Positions 35,074 to 44,083 of a stretch of 64,000 nt of DNA are shown in pieces. The translations under genes and the position numbers were made by a program. The notes under the pieces were generated by a model that had not been told where the DNA came from, made no database searches, and worked only from the letters and a program-made list of their open reading frames with translations. Positions within the stretch are counted from its first letter, which is position 1, and each line of letters opens with the position of its first letter. This DNA is from Bacteriovoracaceae bacterium (GTDB lineage Bacteria > Bdellovibrionota > Bacteriovoracia > Bacteriovoracales > Bacteriovoracaceae): assembly GCA_016784965.1 (NCBI GenBank), contig JADHTQ010000014.1:31078-95077 (forward strand), read 5' to 3'.

Positions 35074-35964
35074 ATGATAATTCACTCTTTGGCAACAGGA
35101 GGTCAAAAACTTGATGGTGGCGCTATGTTTGGAAATGTACCAAAGCCACTTTGGTCGCGTTGGTATCAGGCAGATGAACTAAATCGCATCGACTTGGCCT
35201 GCAGACCTCTACTTATTAAAACAGATAAGTTAATTCTATTGGAAACAGGTATTGGTAATTTTTTTGACCCAAAGTTAAAAGCAAGGTTTGGCGTTTCAGA
35301 TGGACTACAGCTAAAGGATGCATTACACGCTTTAGGTATTGTGCCAGAGGATATTGATGTTGTAGTCCTATCCCACCTGCATTTTGATCATGCGGGGGGG
35401 CTTATGCCTGCTTGGAGTACTTTAAAAGAGGGTAGTGGTAACTGGGAGCTAAATTTTTCAAACGCTCAATACGTGACCTCTAAGCAACAATTTGAGCACG
35501 CAAAATCAGCTCATATGCGCGATAGAGCTTCCTATATACCCCAAATGATAGAGAAGTTAGAGCAAAGCCAAAGATTAACTTTAGTGGAGCGCAAGGATCA
35601 AGGGGATGTATTGGAAGAAGCTACTGTAGAGTTTCTACCCAACTTTTCATTTTTGTTTTCAGACGGACATACCCCAGGGCAGATGCATGCTCTACTGCAT
35701 GGATCCAAGCAGAAGTTATTTTTTTGTGGTGATTTATGCCCTGGTACTGCATGGTTGCACTTGCCAGTTACCATGGGTTATGATCGCTATCCTGAAAAAA
35801 CAATTGATGAAAAAAAAGCGATTTTTGAGCTTGCTTTACAGCAAAACTGGTTGTTATTTTTCACACATGATCCCAAGGTTTCTGCGTGTTTTCTGACAAA
35901 AAGTGACTTGGGTGCATTTTCTGCTCACTCTACAATGGATAAGCTAAGTTCTTATATGCTTTAG
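35074..35964 (+). CDS. metallo-beta-lactamase-fold hydrolase
   Basis: 296 residues with the metal motif SHLHFDHAGG (near residue 105), a second-site GHTPGQMHAL and a third ligand region FCGDLCPG, then FFTHDPK near the C-terminus. No signal peptide. The layout is that of lactonase-like or quorum-quenching MBL hydrolases, with N-terminal CRPLLIKTDKLILLETG. The substrate is unknown. It follows the PP2C gene by 21 bp with GGAG before the ATG, so the two are likely cotranscribed. Confidence 0.85.
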   Translation: MIIHSLATGGQKLDGGAMFGNVPKPLWSRWYQADELNRIDLACRPLLIKTDKLILLETGIGNFFDPKLKARFGVSDGLQLKDALHALGIVPEDIDVVVLSHLHFDHAGGLMPAWSTLKEGSGNWELNFSNAQYVTSKQQFEHAKSAHMRDRASYIPQMIEKLEQSQRLTLVERKDQGDVLEEATVEFLPNFSFLFSDGHTPGQMHALLHGSKQKLFFCGDLCPGTAWLHLPVTMGYDRYPEKTIDEKKAIFELALQQNWLLFFTHDPKVSACFLTKSDLGAFSAHSTMDKLSSYML

Positions 35965-36614
35965 CGGGGCCTTAGTTTTGGAGGAATGTCAGGTATTGGT
36001 ACAGCTTTATTTTGCCCGTCACCTTTTTTAAAAGGCCGACTCCTTCTGCCTGATGAATTTGCCTTTATGGCCCCATCTTCTTTTAATAAGGTAGGAAAGT
36101 TAGATTTGTGTAGTAATGCACTACAAGTGGAAATTTTAATATTTTTATATCCCTTGTTTTTAGAGCATTTTCTACGGTATTTGATAGCTGTTTTATCACA
36201 ACTGCTGCTTCTTTTTAAAACTAGCTTGCGCTGTCCGGTACAATTAAATGACAGCCTATCAGACGGAATTATAAAGCCTTGCATTCCTGGACAGTGCCTA
36301 TCTAGCACTAATCTCTTTGAGTTGCAGCTGCAGCCTTCTCCTGGAGAGATACAACTCCAGTCATATTCACAACTATAAATTGATTGATTAACTCTTAGTT
36401 TAATCTTTGATATTTTTTTACAAGTATACTCACCAGGGTAATATGGTATGAATTTTTTGCGAAACTTTAAACATATGGCGGTGTCTTCACATGCATCTTT
36501 GACATTGCCTACACATTGATCCATAAGTATTTTTAGTGAATCACAACTCATCTCAGGTGCTCCCCAAGAAGACATAGAAAAAACGAAAGAAAATAATATT
36601 GCAAAAATGGTCAT
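35961..36614 (-). CDS. secreted cysteine-rich protein of unknown function
   Basis: AGGGGAT precedes the ATG. A signal peptide ends at about residue 18 (SWGA). About 14 cysteines are spread over residues 22-165, including CISPGEGCSCNSK, and the C-terminus is Lys/Arg/Pro-rich. It is probably an extracellular disulfide-stabilised protein. Its stop overlaps the convergent MBL gene's stop by four bases. Confidence 0.7.
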   Translation of the reverse strand: MTIFAILFSFVFSMSSWGAPEMSCDSLKILMDQCVGNVKDACEDTAICLKFRKKFIPYYPGEYTCKKISKIKLRVNQSIYSCEYDWSCISPGEGCSCNSKRLVLDRHCPGMQGFIIPSDRLSFNCTGQRKLVLKRSSSCDKTAIKYRRKCSKNKGYKNIKISTCSALLHKSNFPTLLKEDGAIKANSSGRRSRPFKKGDGQNKAVPIPDIPPKLRPR

Positions 36615-36700
36615 ATGCTTATCCCCTAAATGTGTTAAAACTACAATATCCTATCGGAATATAGAGAAAAAAGAGTAGATAAAAAAGTATTTAAAATTTA

Positions 36701-37621
36701 TCAATTGATTAACATTTGATCGATATCGCGTTCAAATTTGGACCATTGAGTGCTACCTAGGGACTTTTGGTCAATAATTAGATGGCGAAATACATTGCTA
36801 GATTTAACCAATGTAAGCTTCCAGTTTGTGAAGTTATTGGAATGAATAAAACTACTTAGGGCATTGTATGAAACTAGTTCATCATTTTTTTCGGCATATA
36901 CAATTGTAGGTATATTTAATTTTTTTAACCTATCTTTGCTATGCTTTAAAAAGTGATCAATGCTAGCAAATGTTGACATGTAAGCGGCAACAGAAGTTCC
37001 AGGGTTGGCCTTATAAGCTTTAGGTGAGAAGCTTGGAATGATAAATGAGAGGCCTAAAATTTTGACCAGTTTTATTAGTCGCGTGTAACTATGGGGGGTA
37101 ATGGCCGGTGCAAAAAGGAGCATTTTATCAAATGTTATCAACTCACCAGATTGGATACTCATCAGGTCAAGGCCCAACATCCCTCCTAGGGAGTAACCTA
37201 TGTAAAAAATCGGAATATTGTGCTTTTTTGTCTCTTTAAGTGCCAAGCAATAGGTCGCAAATAGCTCTTTAAGCCACTTGGGGCGGGTTACACTTTTTAG
37301 CTCCTCAATATCTCCGCGATGGCCACTAAGTGCCACACGTAAAACCTTAATCCCTTTTTTAACTAGAGCTTTTGCAATGTCATCCATTTTGCTAGGTCTG
37401 GTATTTAGCCCATGTACGACTATGGCAACGCCGGTTGGTCTTTGTTTTGTCTTAAACCAGCGAGTTAGCTCTTGTGGATTATATGCAAAGAGTTTGTTGG
37501 AGTTTATAAGATTGAGGTCAAGCAAATTGGTGCTACAGCGAAGGTGGCCTAGGCCTTCTTTCGCCGTAGCAGTAAATACAATTACGAGACAAGTTAGACA
37601 AGTTAAAAGGTGTTGTTTCAT
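36701..37621 (-). CDS. exported alpha/beta hydrolase
   Basis: 306 residues; signal peptide ~1-20 (FTATA). The alpha/beta hydrolase core has VVHGLNTRP (oxyanion region), the nucleophile elbow GYSLGG (Ser144) and an acidic EKNDELV loop. The histidine is probably in SSNVFRHLIID. It acts in the periplasm or outside as an esterase or lipase-like enzyme. It differs clearly from the cytoplasmic hydrolase at 3870-4595. No strong ribosome site is seen at the ATG. Confidence 0.8.
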   Translation of the reverse strand: MKQHLLTCLTCLVIVFTATAKEGLGHLRCSTNLLDLNLINSNKLFAYNPQELTRWFKTKQRPTGVAIVVHGLNTRPSKMDDIAKALVKKGIKVLRVALSGHRGDIEELKSVTRPKWLKELFATYCLALKETKKHNIPIFYIGYSLGGMLGLDLMSIQSGELITFDKMLLFAPAITPHSYTRLIKLVKILGLSFIIPSFSPKAYKANPGTSVAAYMSTFASIDHFLKHSKDRLKKLNIPTIVYAEKNDELVSYNALSSFIHSNNFTNWKLTLVKSSNVFRHLIIDQKSLGSTQWSKFERDIDQMLIN

Positions 37622-37688
37622 GAAGCCAAATATTTAGTTTATCATAAAAATATTTTTAGATATTTAGTATGATAAAAGATACTTGAGG

Positions 37689-38588
37689 CTACCGGCAAGC
37701 ATTTTTTATTGTGTTGCCACCTTTGCTACTTGTGCTTGGTTTTAGATCAAAGCGATTTTGAAATAGCTCTACCATTTTAAATAGACTCTTGAGATCGCGT
37801 TTATTATAATTTGGCTTGATGATCTCTAATTCAATTTCGATATCATTTGTTTCTTTTTTGTTACTGTCTTGAAAGGTTGTAGTCAGTCTGTCCATTGACA
37901 TTTCTAAGATGGCCTCACCACCTTGGTGAAACTCAACGCGATAACGATAATCTCTAACTTTCATAAAAGGTTTAAGCTTATCAAAATCAAGATGAGGGTG
38001 ATCATCTAACATCGCACCAATTGCGGGGTGCTCTTGCCAGTTTCCCTTAACTGCATCTTTAGCGCTTAGCCCTTGATTTTTTGTCTCTTGACAAAGACCG
38101 GAGTCATTTTTGTCTTCTGAGTAAACTAAACAGTCTCCTTTTTCAGCTCTAAACCAAACTGCGCCGACTCTTTTGGGAGTGCTTTTGTATTGTACTCTAC
38201 TCCACCTCTTTTTCCAGTTTGCACGTCTTAAATTCTTTAATGTATCAGCACCAATTTTTCCTTTGGGCACATATAGGTTTCTGACGCGTAAGGCGTGACC
38301 TAGATTGTTTAATTTATCATTTTTTACATCATAGTAGGTGTCTACAAAACGTCTAGAGTTTTTGTTCCAGCGAACCTCTAATTTATAACCTTCAAATTGT
38401 TTGCCATGCTTTAGGGCCTTTACAAGCTTTTTATAAGTTTTATTGCTTGCTTGCCATTTGGCCTCAATTTCTAAATCTTTCCATTGCCTTGGTGCTTGAT
38501 CTACTCCACATTCATCTGCTAATGCCTTTGTGGTCAAAATAGTCATAGTACAAAAACACATCGTAATAATTAAAAATACCTTTTTCAT
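37689..38588 (-). CDS. exported CYTH-domain protein
   Basis: AAGGGG precedes the ATG; the signal peptide ends at residue 24 (ALA). The mature chain shows the CYTH tunnel-fold pattern in order: EIEAKW (the ExExK signature), RFVDTYYDV...LGHALRVRN, RVQYKS, RDYRYRVEF, EMSMDRL and EIELEI. CYTH enzymes bind phosphate chains (adenylyl cyclase class IV, thiamine triphosphatase, polyphosphate enzymes) and are normally cytoplasmic. An exported one with ExExK intact is odd. It might act on a polyphosphorylated or nucleotide substrate in the periplasm or in another cell. An insertion with two cysteines (GDCLVYS...GLCQE) may form a disulfide. Confidence 0.75.
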   Translation of the reverse strand: MKKVFLIITMCFCTMTILTTKALADECGVDQAPRQWKDLEIEAKWQASNKTYKKLVKALKHGKQFEGYKLEVRWNKNSRRFVDTYYDVKNDKLNNLGHALRVRNLYVPKGKIGADTLKNLRRANWKKRWSRVQYKSTPKRVGAVWFRAEKGDCLVYSEDKNDSGLCQETKNQGLSAKDAVKGNWQEHPAIGAMLDDHPHLDFDKLKPFMKVRDYRYRVEFHQGGEAILEMSMDRLTTTFQDSNKKETNDIEIELEIIKPNYNKRDLKSLFKMVELFQNRFDLKPSTSSKGGNTIKNACR

Positions 38589-38776
38589 AATTTACCCCTT
38601 AAAATTCCTTGTTAAGTTTAAAACCTTGAAAACTTACTTAATACAGATTTAGCTTTTGTACAAATTACTTAATGTGAAGTGTTATCATAAGCTCAGCTTA
38701 TGACCTTTTTACTTAAACTTTTGATTATGGAGCTGATGTATTGTAAAATCTAGGACTTAAGCTTTACAGGTGGATA

Positions 38777-39649
38777 ATGGATATGAAATGGATAGAGTTT
38801 GAAGAAAAGCACCGACCCCGTTTTGAATCATTTATTAAAGATACTTGCATAGATCTCTTTAACAAGCTTTCTGCTTTTGAAAAGAGCTACTTTTATCATT
38901 ATTGGTTAAAAATCTTTAACGAGCACCACTGCTTTGTTCTTAGTGATCAGGGAGTGGACAAAGCATTTGTTTCAAAGCCCCAATGGAGAGTAAAACATTG
39001 GATTAGGTGGCCTGAGAACATCTTGTTGGTAAAAGCTGACTTTTTGGCGCCACTAAATTTACCTGCTCAATTTAAAGATGAGTTAAATTTTAGGACACTA
39101 CCACAATCGCCTCTAAAAAATACTTCCCAGACCGCGTATGTGTGCTTGCTAGAAAATTTCCAGTATCAAGATGTGAGTAATCTTAATACCGATATTGACT
39201 GTTTTGAATTAAAAGGTGAGCGGATTGATGAAATAGCTACACTTTTGGATGCAAAAAACAGGCATGCAGATGTAAGCGCAGGCTTTTATGAAAAGTATTA
39301 TCTTCCCGAGTTGATTCAATATACAAAACTAAACTGTAAACAGCAGATAGGGTTTGGGTTTTATGCAACTAAAATAAAAAGTTCTACACCAATTGCATAT
39401 TGCTTTTATAATGGATTTGAGATGCCCTTAACGGGCACACCTTGTTTGCTGGTAAATGACATCGTTGTAAAAAAAGAGTTTCGCAGACAAAAGGTAGCGA
39501 CCACACTTCAGGCCTTTGCTTATGATAAGCTAAAGCAGGCAAATATTAGCTGGGTGCTTGGCAATATTAAAGAAGACAATATTTCTTCAAAAAAACAGGC
39601 CATGGCACTTGGGCGGTTTGCTTGGAGCTCAACTGTCAAACTAGAATAA
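38777..39649 (+). CDS. GNAT-family N-acetyltransferase
   Basis: 290 residues from an ATG after AGGTGG. The C-terminal half is a GNAT fold, with beta strand LVNDIVVKKEFRRQKVATTL giving the pyrophosphate-binding loop (RRQKVA, variant of RxxGxA) and then a helix and strand (ISWVLGNI). The N-terminal ~130 residues have no recognised domain but may be a degenerate GNAT half. It would transfer an acyl group from acyl-CoA; the acceptor is unknown. Convergent with the following gene, 7 bp apart. Confidence 0.75.
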   Translation: MDMKWIEFEEKHRPRFESFIKDTCIDLFNKLSAFEKSYFYHYWLKIFNEHHCFVLSDQGVDKAFVSKPQWRVKHWIRWPENILLVKADFLAPLNLPAQFKDELNFRTLPQSPLKNTSQTAYVCLLENFQYQDVSNLNTDIDCFELKGERIDEIATLLDAKNRHADVSAGFYEKYYLPELIQYTKLNCKQQIGFGFYATKIKSSTPIAYCFYNGFEMPLTGTPCLLVNDIVVKKEFRRQKVATTLQAFAYDKLKQANISWVLGNIKEDNISSKKQAMALGRFAWSSTVKLE

Positions 39650-39656
39650 TTTATTA

Positions 39657-40943
39657 TTACTTACAATGTATCAGGCCTTGCCACTTTTTATTAAAGGAAG
39701 TGATATCTTCTTTTAAAATATCAGATGTAAAGTTAAAATCACCAACAATGGCACCGAGCTGATTTTCATTGTTAAAGTTTTTGGCCCACTGATCAAAGCT
39801 CATGGGTTGATTTGAAAAAAGTGGATCTACGATATAGAGTTGATTGTCTACTGTAAAGCTTAAGGCGATGTGATAACCCCAGCTGCCGCTTATCCCTTTT
39901 GCAGAGATGTTAGTGAAAACTTCGGGTGGGGGCTTGGAGGAATCGGCAATTCGGTTAATATCTTTTAGATAGATATAGCTTAGGTTAGAAATACCATTTT
40001 CTTTAAATATCTCAAATAGACAAAAGGCCCGTAAAAAACAATGCTCTACATTGGGGGAGTAGCAGGCATTTTTATCGAAAACTTTTTTTTGTTTTAAACT
40101 AAATTTACGCGTTTGTTTTGCAAGTTTTACAAGTTTTATGACTTTTTGTTGCACTTGACTACTAAGTTTATAAGGCCCAAGGCCTTTTTTGCAGTTTGAA
40201 GTATTTCTAAGTTTTATACCCTTATCTACAAGGGCACTGCCAAGCTTTGTCATGCAGCTATTAAATGTCTCAAAATCAATGCTTTGTAAGCTTGAGTGTT
40301 GGACGGCCCGGTGAAGCTGCTCAATAATTTCACTGTCAAAATTTTTAAAAAACTTAAGTCTATAAAGAAAACGCCTAGAAGTTTTAGAGAACATTTTGCC
40401 AAGTTGTGGGCCATTTGTTGCATGAAAGGTACAATCTTTATTTTTGCTACAAAATAAAAAATAATTTTTAAGCTCTTGTTGCAGTATAGGAGGTGGAGCT
40501 ATATCACAAGTGAGGTTAGAAAGCAGCAGATCACATTTTGATCTAAACTCCGTCATGTATGCAATTTTGTCATTGATCGTATCGACATATTTTCGAAGCA
40601 GCTGTTGTTTTTCTTTGTCAACACTATATGGTGCTCCGTTATATTGAGGAAACAAAAACATCATTTGTTCAACATCACTTTGTAGTTTCACCTGCTTTTT
40701 TTTAAAGCCTTTTAGCAATTTGGAGACTACCGGCATTACATCATTGTGCAGTGAAATTATATTCAAAAAACTAAAACATTCGGCCCCATGACATAGATTA
40801 CTTTGAAATTGTCCGTGGAGGTCATAATAATAAGCAGAGTTTCGTCTTAAATCTTCTGGATCAACCTTAGAAAATGCTACTGTACAAAGCAGCAGTAAGG
40901 TTATCATCAATATTTTAGAGCACTTTTTCATATTCTTCATCAT
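39657..40943 (-). CDS. probable secreted protein-glutaminase (glutamine deamidase)
   Basis: 428 residues with a signal peptide (~1-25, VAFS). Residues ~35-290 are helical with several cysteines and look like a pro-region. The C-terminal part carries a Cys-His-Asp layout like that of bacterial protein-glutaminase: a cysteine-starting helix (HCFLRAFCLFEIFKENGI), a histidine in SWGYHIAL and an aspartate in LYIVDPLF followed by QPMSFDQWAKNF. The known family deamidates protein-bound glutamine and is made as a secreted pro-enzyme, which fits this length and layout. The assignment comes from motif order and context, not from a search. Confidence 0.65.
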   Translation of the reverse strand: MMKNMKKCSKILMITLLLLCTVAFSKVDPEDLRRNSAYYYDLHGQFQSNLCHGAECFSFLNIISLHNDVMPVVSKLLKGFKKKQVKLQSDVEQMMFLFPQYNGAPYSVDKEKQQLLRKYVDTINDKIAYMTEFRSKCDLLLSNLTCDIAPPPILQQELKNYFLFCSKNKDCTFHATNGPQLGKMFSKTSRRFLYRLKFFKNFDSEIIEQLHRAVQHSSLQSIDFETFNSCMTKLGSALVDKGIKLRNTSNCKKGLGPYKLSSQVQQKVIKLVKLAKQTRKFSLKQKKVFDKNACYSPNVEHCFLRAFCLFEIFKENGISNLSYIYLKDINRIADSSKPPPEVFTNISAKGISGSWGYHIALSFTVDNQLYIVDPLFSNQPMSFDQWAKNFNNENQLGAIVGDFNFTSDILKEDITSFNKKWQGLIHCK

Positions 40944-40977
40944 TATACGTTTTAAAACGAGTAAAGTGAATCGTATT

Positions 40978-43869
40978 TTAGGTGGGCAATATGCGCTTTA
41001 AAAACTCACCGGTGGGACAGCTTTTAACTTTAGAGACCATCGAGGGAGTGCCGGCCGCTATAATTTCACCTCCGGCATTACCGCCTTCTGGTCCCAGCTC
41101 AATGATCCAATCTGCCGTTTTTATTACATCTAAATTGTGTTCAATAACAATTACGGTGTTGCCCGAGCTGGCCAAGCGCTGCAGGACTCGCAAAAGATTT
41201 CTGATATCTTGAAAGTGAAGGCCCGTTGTGGGCTCATCTAAAATATAAAGAGTTTTGCCCGTATCTCGCTTAGATAACTCGCGGGCAAGCTTTATTCTTT
41301 GCGCTTCTCCACCGGACATGGTGGTGGCCGCTTGACCAAGCTTAATATATCCAAGCCCTACGTCTAGGAGTGTATCTAGAATTTTACTAATTTTTGGGTG
41401 ATTGCAAAATAGCTCTTTTGCTTGGCGGACAGACAGGTCGAGAATATCGGAAATGGAGTGCCCTTTAAATAGTACCTGCAAGGTAGCATCATTAAATCGC
41501 TTAGTCTTACAAGTTTGACAAGGTACCAAGACATCTGCCAAAAAGTGCATCTCAACAGTAATAAAGCCATCTCCTTTGCATTTTTCACAGCGGCCACCCT
41601 TGACGTTAAAGGAAAAGCGACCCTTTTTATATCCCAGCATTTTCGCCTCAGGTAACATGGCAAAATAATCGCGAATCAGATCAAACACTTTAGTGTAGGT
41701 GGCAGGATTACTTCTTGGGGTGCGCCCAATTGGTTTTTGATCAATATTGATAACTTTATCAATAAATTCCAGCCCCGTGATCTTTTTGTGCGCTCCCATC
41801 TCCAGATCAGAGTTATGAAGCTTTCTACTGAGTGCGGGATAGAGAATTTGATTAATTAAGGTTGATTTTCCAGCACCCGATACTCCTGTTACACATGTAA
41901 ATAATCCAAGGGGTATTTTCGCCGTCACATTTTTTAAATTATTAGCACAAGCCCCTACTACTGTTAACCAGTTGTCGCCAACATCAACAGGCATACGCCT
42001 CGAAGTGGGTATTGTAATAACTTCTTTGCCACTTAAAAATTTTCCCGTGGTTGAGAGCTTATTTTTCATAAGCTGCTTGGGGGTTCCCGAAGCGATGATT
42101 TGGCCTCCCAGCATTCCAGCTCCAGGCCCTATGTCCACGAGCCAATCAGCTCGCTGCATAGTCTCCTCATCGTGCTCTACCACAATTAGAGTATTGCCAA
42201 TATCTCTTAAGTGACAAAGAGTATCGAGCAACTTTTTGTTATCGCGCTGGTGTAGGCCTATGGAGGGCTCATCTAGAATGTATAGCACACCAGTTAGCTC
42301 ACTTCCAATTTGTGAAGCCAGACGTATCCGCTGGGCCTCTCCTCCTGAGAGAGTTGGGCCATTTCGATCAAGGGAAAGATAGGAAAGCCCGACATTTATT
42401 AAAAAACCCAAGCGCCCTTTAATTTCTTTGATCAGCTCTTGGGCGATTATCTTTTGGTTTCCCGTAAGACGCATTTTGGAGAAAAAATTAAAGGCATCTT
42501 TGATAGCAAAAGAACATATATTATCAATGGATTTGTTGTTAATTTTAATGGAGGAAACCTCAGGCCTTAAACGTCTGCCAAGACATTCTGGACAGGGCAA
42601 AACAGAAGTATAGCGACTAACCCAAGACTTTACGCCATCACTTTTTGATTTTAAATAAAGCCGCATTAAACGTGGGATAATCCCTTCATAGCTGGTATTC
42701 CATGAACCACTTCCAGATTCACCTTGCCATTTTAAATTAAGTTGAAACCGCTTATCGCTGCAACCGTGTAAAATGCGGTTTTGCAGCTCCTTTGTAAGCT
42801 TGCGCCATGGAGTATTTAAATTTAGATCCCACGCCTTCTCCATTGCTACAATACGGCCAGAGCCCCAATTGATTTCTTTCATCTGGCCCTGCTCAAAATA
42901 ATGGGCCCAAGGGGCCACTGCGCCTTCACAGATTGACAGTTTGGGATTTGGAATAATCTTGTCCATATCAATGGTGGTAACAGTTCCCAAACCATTGCAG
43001 TGGGTACACATTCCATGAGGAGAGTTAAAGGAAAAAAGCTGGGGAGTAAGCTCAGAAAAAGCATGCCCACAGCAGGAGCGCTCTTCACTCATAACTAGGT
43101 CCTCACGATCTTCCACATGAACGATCAATAGCCCGTGTCCATGTTTTAAGGCCATTTCCACACTGTCTGTTAAGCGCCTTTTAAAAGCACTGCCAAACTT
43201 CATTTTAAGGCGGTCAATAACAACTTCTAGGTTGTGCTTTTTATTTTTAGCAAGCCCCTGGATATCTACTAAATCTCTAATCACCCCATCAATGCGCACT
43301 CGCACAAACCCTTCAGCTTTTAGTTTTTCTAAAAGCTCGCGATACTCTCCTTTTCTATTTTCAATAATTGGTGCCATTAAAATGATCTTGGTCCCCTCGG
43401 GAATATTTAAAATTTGAAAAACCATACTTTGGGCGTCACCTCGACCAACTTCTTTGTTACACTTGTGGCAATACTGAGTACCCACTCTTGCAAACAACAC
43501 TCTTAGATAATCATAAATTTCCGTAATGGTGCCTACTGTGGATCTAGGATTTTTGCTGGCCGCTTTTTGTTCAATGGCAATGGTTGGGGCAAGCCCCCTA
43601 ATGGTCTCGTATTTTGGTTTTTCCATTTGTCCTAGAAATTGCCTGGCATATGAAGAAAGAGACTCAACATACCTTCTTTGTCCTTCAGCAAAAATTGTAT
43701 CAAAGGCCAGAGATGATTTGCCAGAGCCTGACACCCCAGTAAAAACTACGAGCTTTTTTTTGGGGATTTTAATATCAATATTTTTTAAATTGTGCTCCCG
43801 GGCCCCGACTACCAGGATATGATCGAGCTCTTTTTTTGTGTTGGATTGTTTTTGTAATCTCTTTGTCAT
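40978..43869 (-). CDS. uvrA: excinuclease ABC subunit A
   Basis: About 963 residues. It has both ABC modules: Walker A GVSGSGKSSLAFDTIFAEGQ and GVSGAGKSTLINQ; signature LSGGEAQRIRLA and MSGGEAQRIKLA; Walker B YILDEPSIGLH and YILDEPTTGLH. Zinc-binding cysteines are in CCGHAF...CTHCNG and GRCEKCKGDGF...CQTCK. UvrA recognises bulky DNA lesions and loads UvrB for nucleotide excision repair. I start at ATG 43869 (MTKRL); the frame runs on to 44022 but without family-like sequence. The size and the insertion after the first Walker A match housekeeping UvrA, not the shorter UvrA2. Confidence 0.95.
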   Translation of the reverse strand: MTKRLQKQSNTKKELDHILVVGAREHNLKNIDIKIPKKKLVVFTGVSGSGKSSLAFDTIFAEGQRRYVESLSSYARQFLGQMEKPKYETIRGLAPTIAIEQKAASKNPRSTVGTITEIYDYLRVLFARVGTQYCHKCNKEVGRGDAQSMVFQILNIPEGTKIILMAPIIENRKGEYRELLEKLKAEGFVRVRIDGVIRDLVDIQGLAKNKKHNLEVVIDRLKMKFGSAFKRRLTDSVEMALKHGHGLLIVHVEDREDLVMSEERSCCGHAFSELTPQLFSFNSPHGMCTHCNGLGTVTTIDMDKIIPNPKLSICEGAVAPWAHYFEQGQMKEINWGSGRIVAMEKAWDLNLNTPWRKLTKELQNRILHGCSDKRFQLNLKWQGESGSGSWNTSYEGIIPRLMRLYLKSKSDGVKSWVSRYTSVLPCPECLGRRLRPEVSSIKINNKSIDNICSFAIKDAFNFFSKMRLTGNQKIIAQELIKEIKGRLGFLINVGLSYLSLDRNGPTLSGGEAQRIRLASQIGSELTGVLYILDEPSIGLHQRDNKKLLDTLCHLRDIGNTLIVVEHDEETMQRADWLVDIGPGAGMLGGQIIASGTPKQLMKNKLSTTGKFLSGKEVITIPTSRRMPVDVGDNWLTVVGACANNLKNVTAKIPLGLFTCVTGVSGAGKSTLINQILYPALSRKLHNSDLEMGAHKKITGLEFIDKVINIDQKPIGRTPRSNPATYTKVFDLIRDYFAMLPEAKMLGYKKGRFSFNVKGGRCEKCKGDGFITVEMHFLADVLVPCQTCKTKRFNDATLQVLFKGHSISDILDLSVRQAKELFCNHPKISKILDTLLDVGLGYIKLGQAATTMSGGEAQRIKLARELSKRDTGKTLYILDEPTTGLHFQDIRNLLRVLQRLASSGNTVIVIEHNLDVIKTADWIIELGPEGGNAGGEIIAAGTPSMVSKVKSCPTGEFLKRILPT

Positions 43870-43900
43870 ACTAAACTCATTTGAAGTTTTGTTAAAATCA

Positions 43901-43922
43901 TATGCGCAAGTTATGCGCAAGT
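43901..43922. repeat. tandem 11-bp repeat upstream of uvrA
   Basis: TATGCGCAAGT occurs twice head to tail, 32-53 bp upstream of the uvrA start codon. Its position suits an operator. It does not match the LexA boxes I know. Confidence 0.5.
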
Positions 43923-44083
43923 CAAGCAATAAGCAAAAACACCTTAGCATGCTCTTTGTTAATTGGCCCGGGCGAGGTGGAGTTAGGCCTTTAATTTCCG
44001 ATTGAATTAGTGATGCTTGCAACTTGCATCCCTACACAACTATTCTTGATAACAATAAATTGCGTACCGGCCAAAGTGACCAC

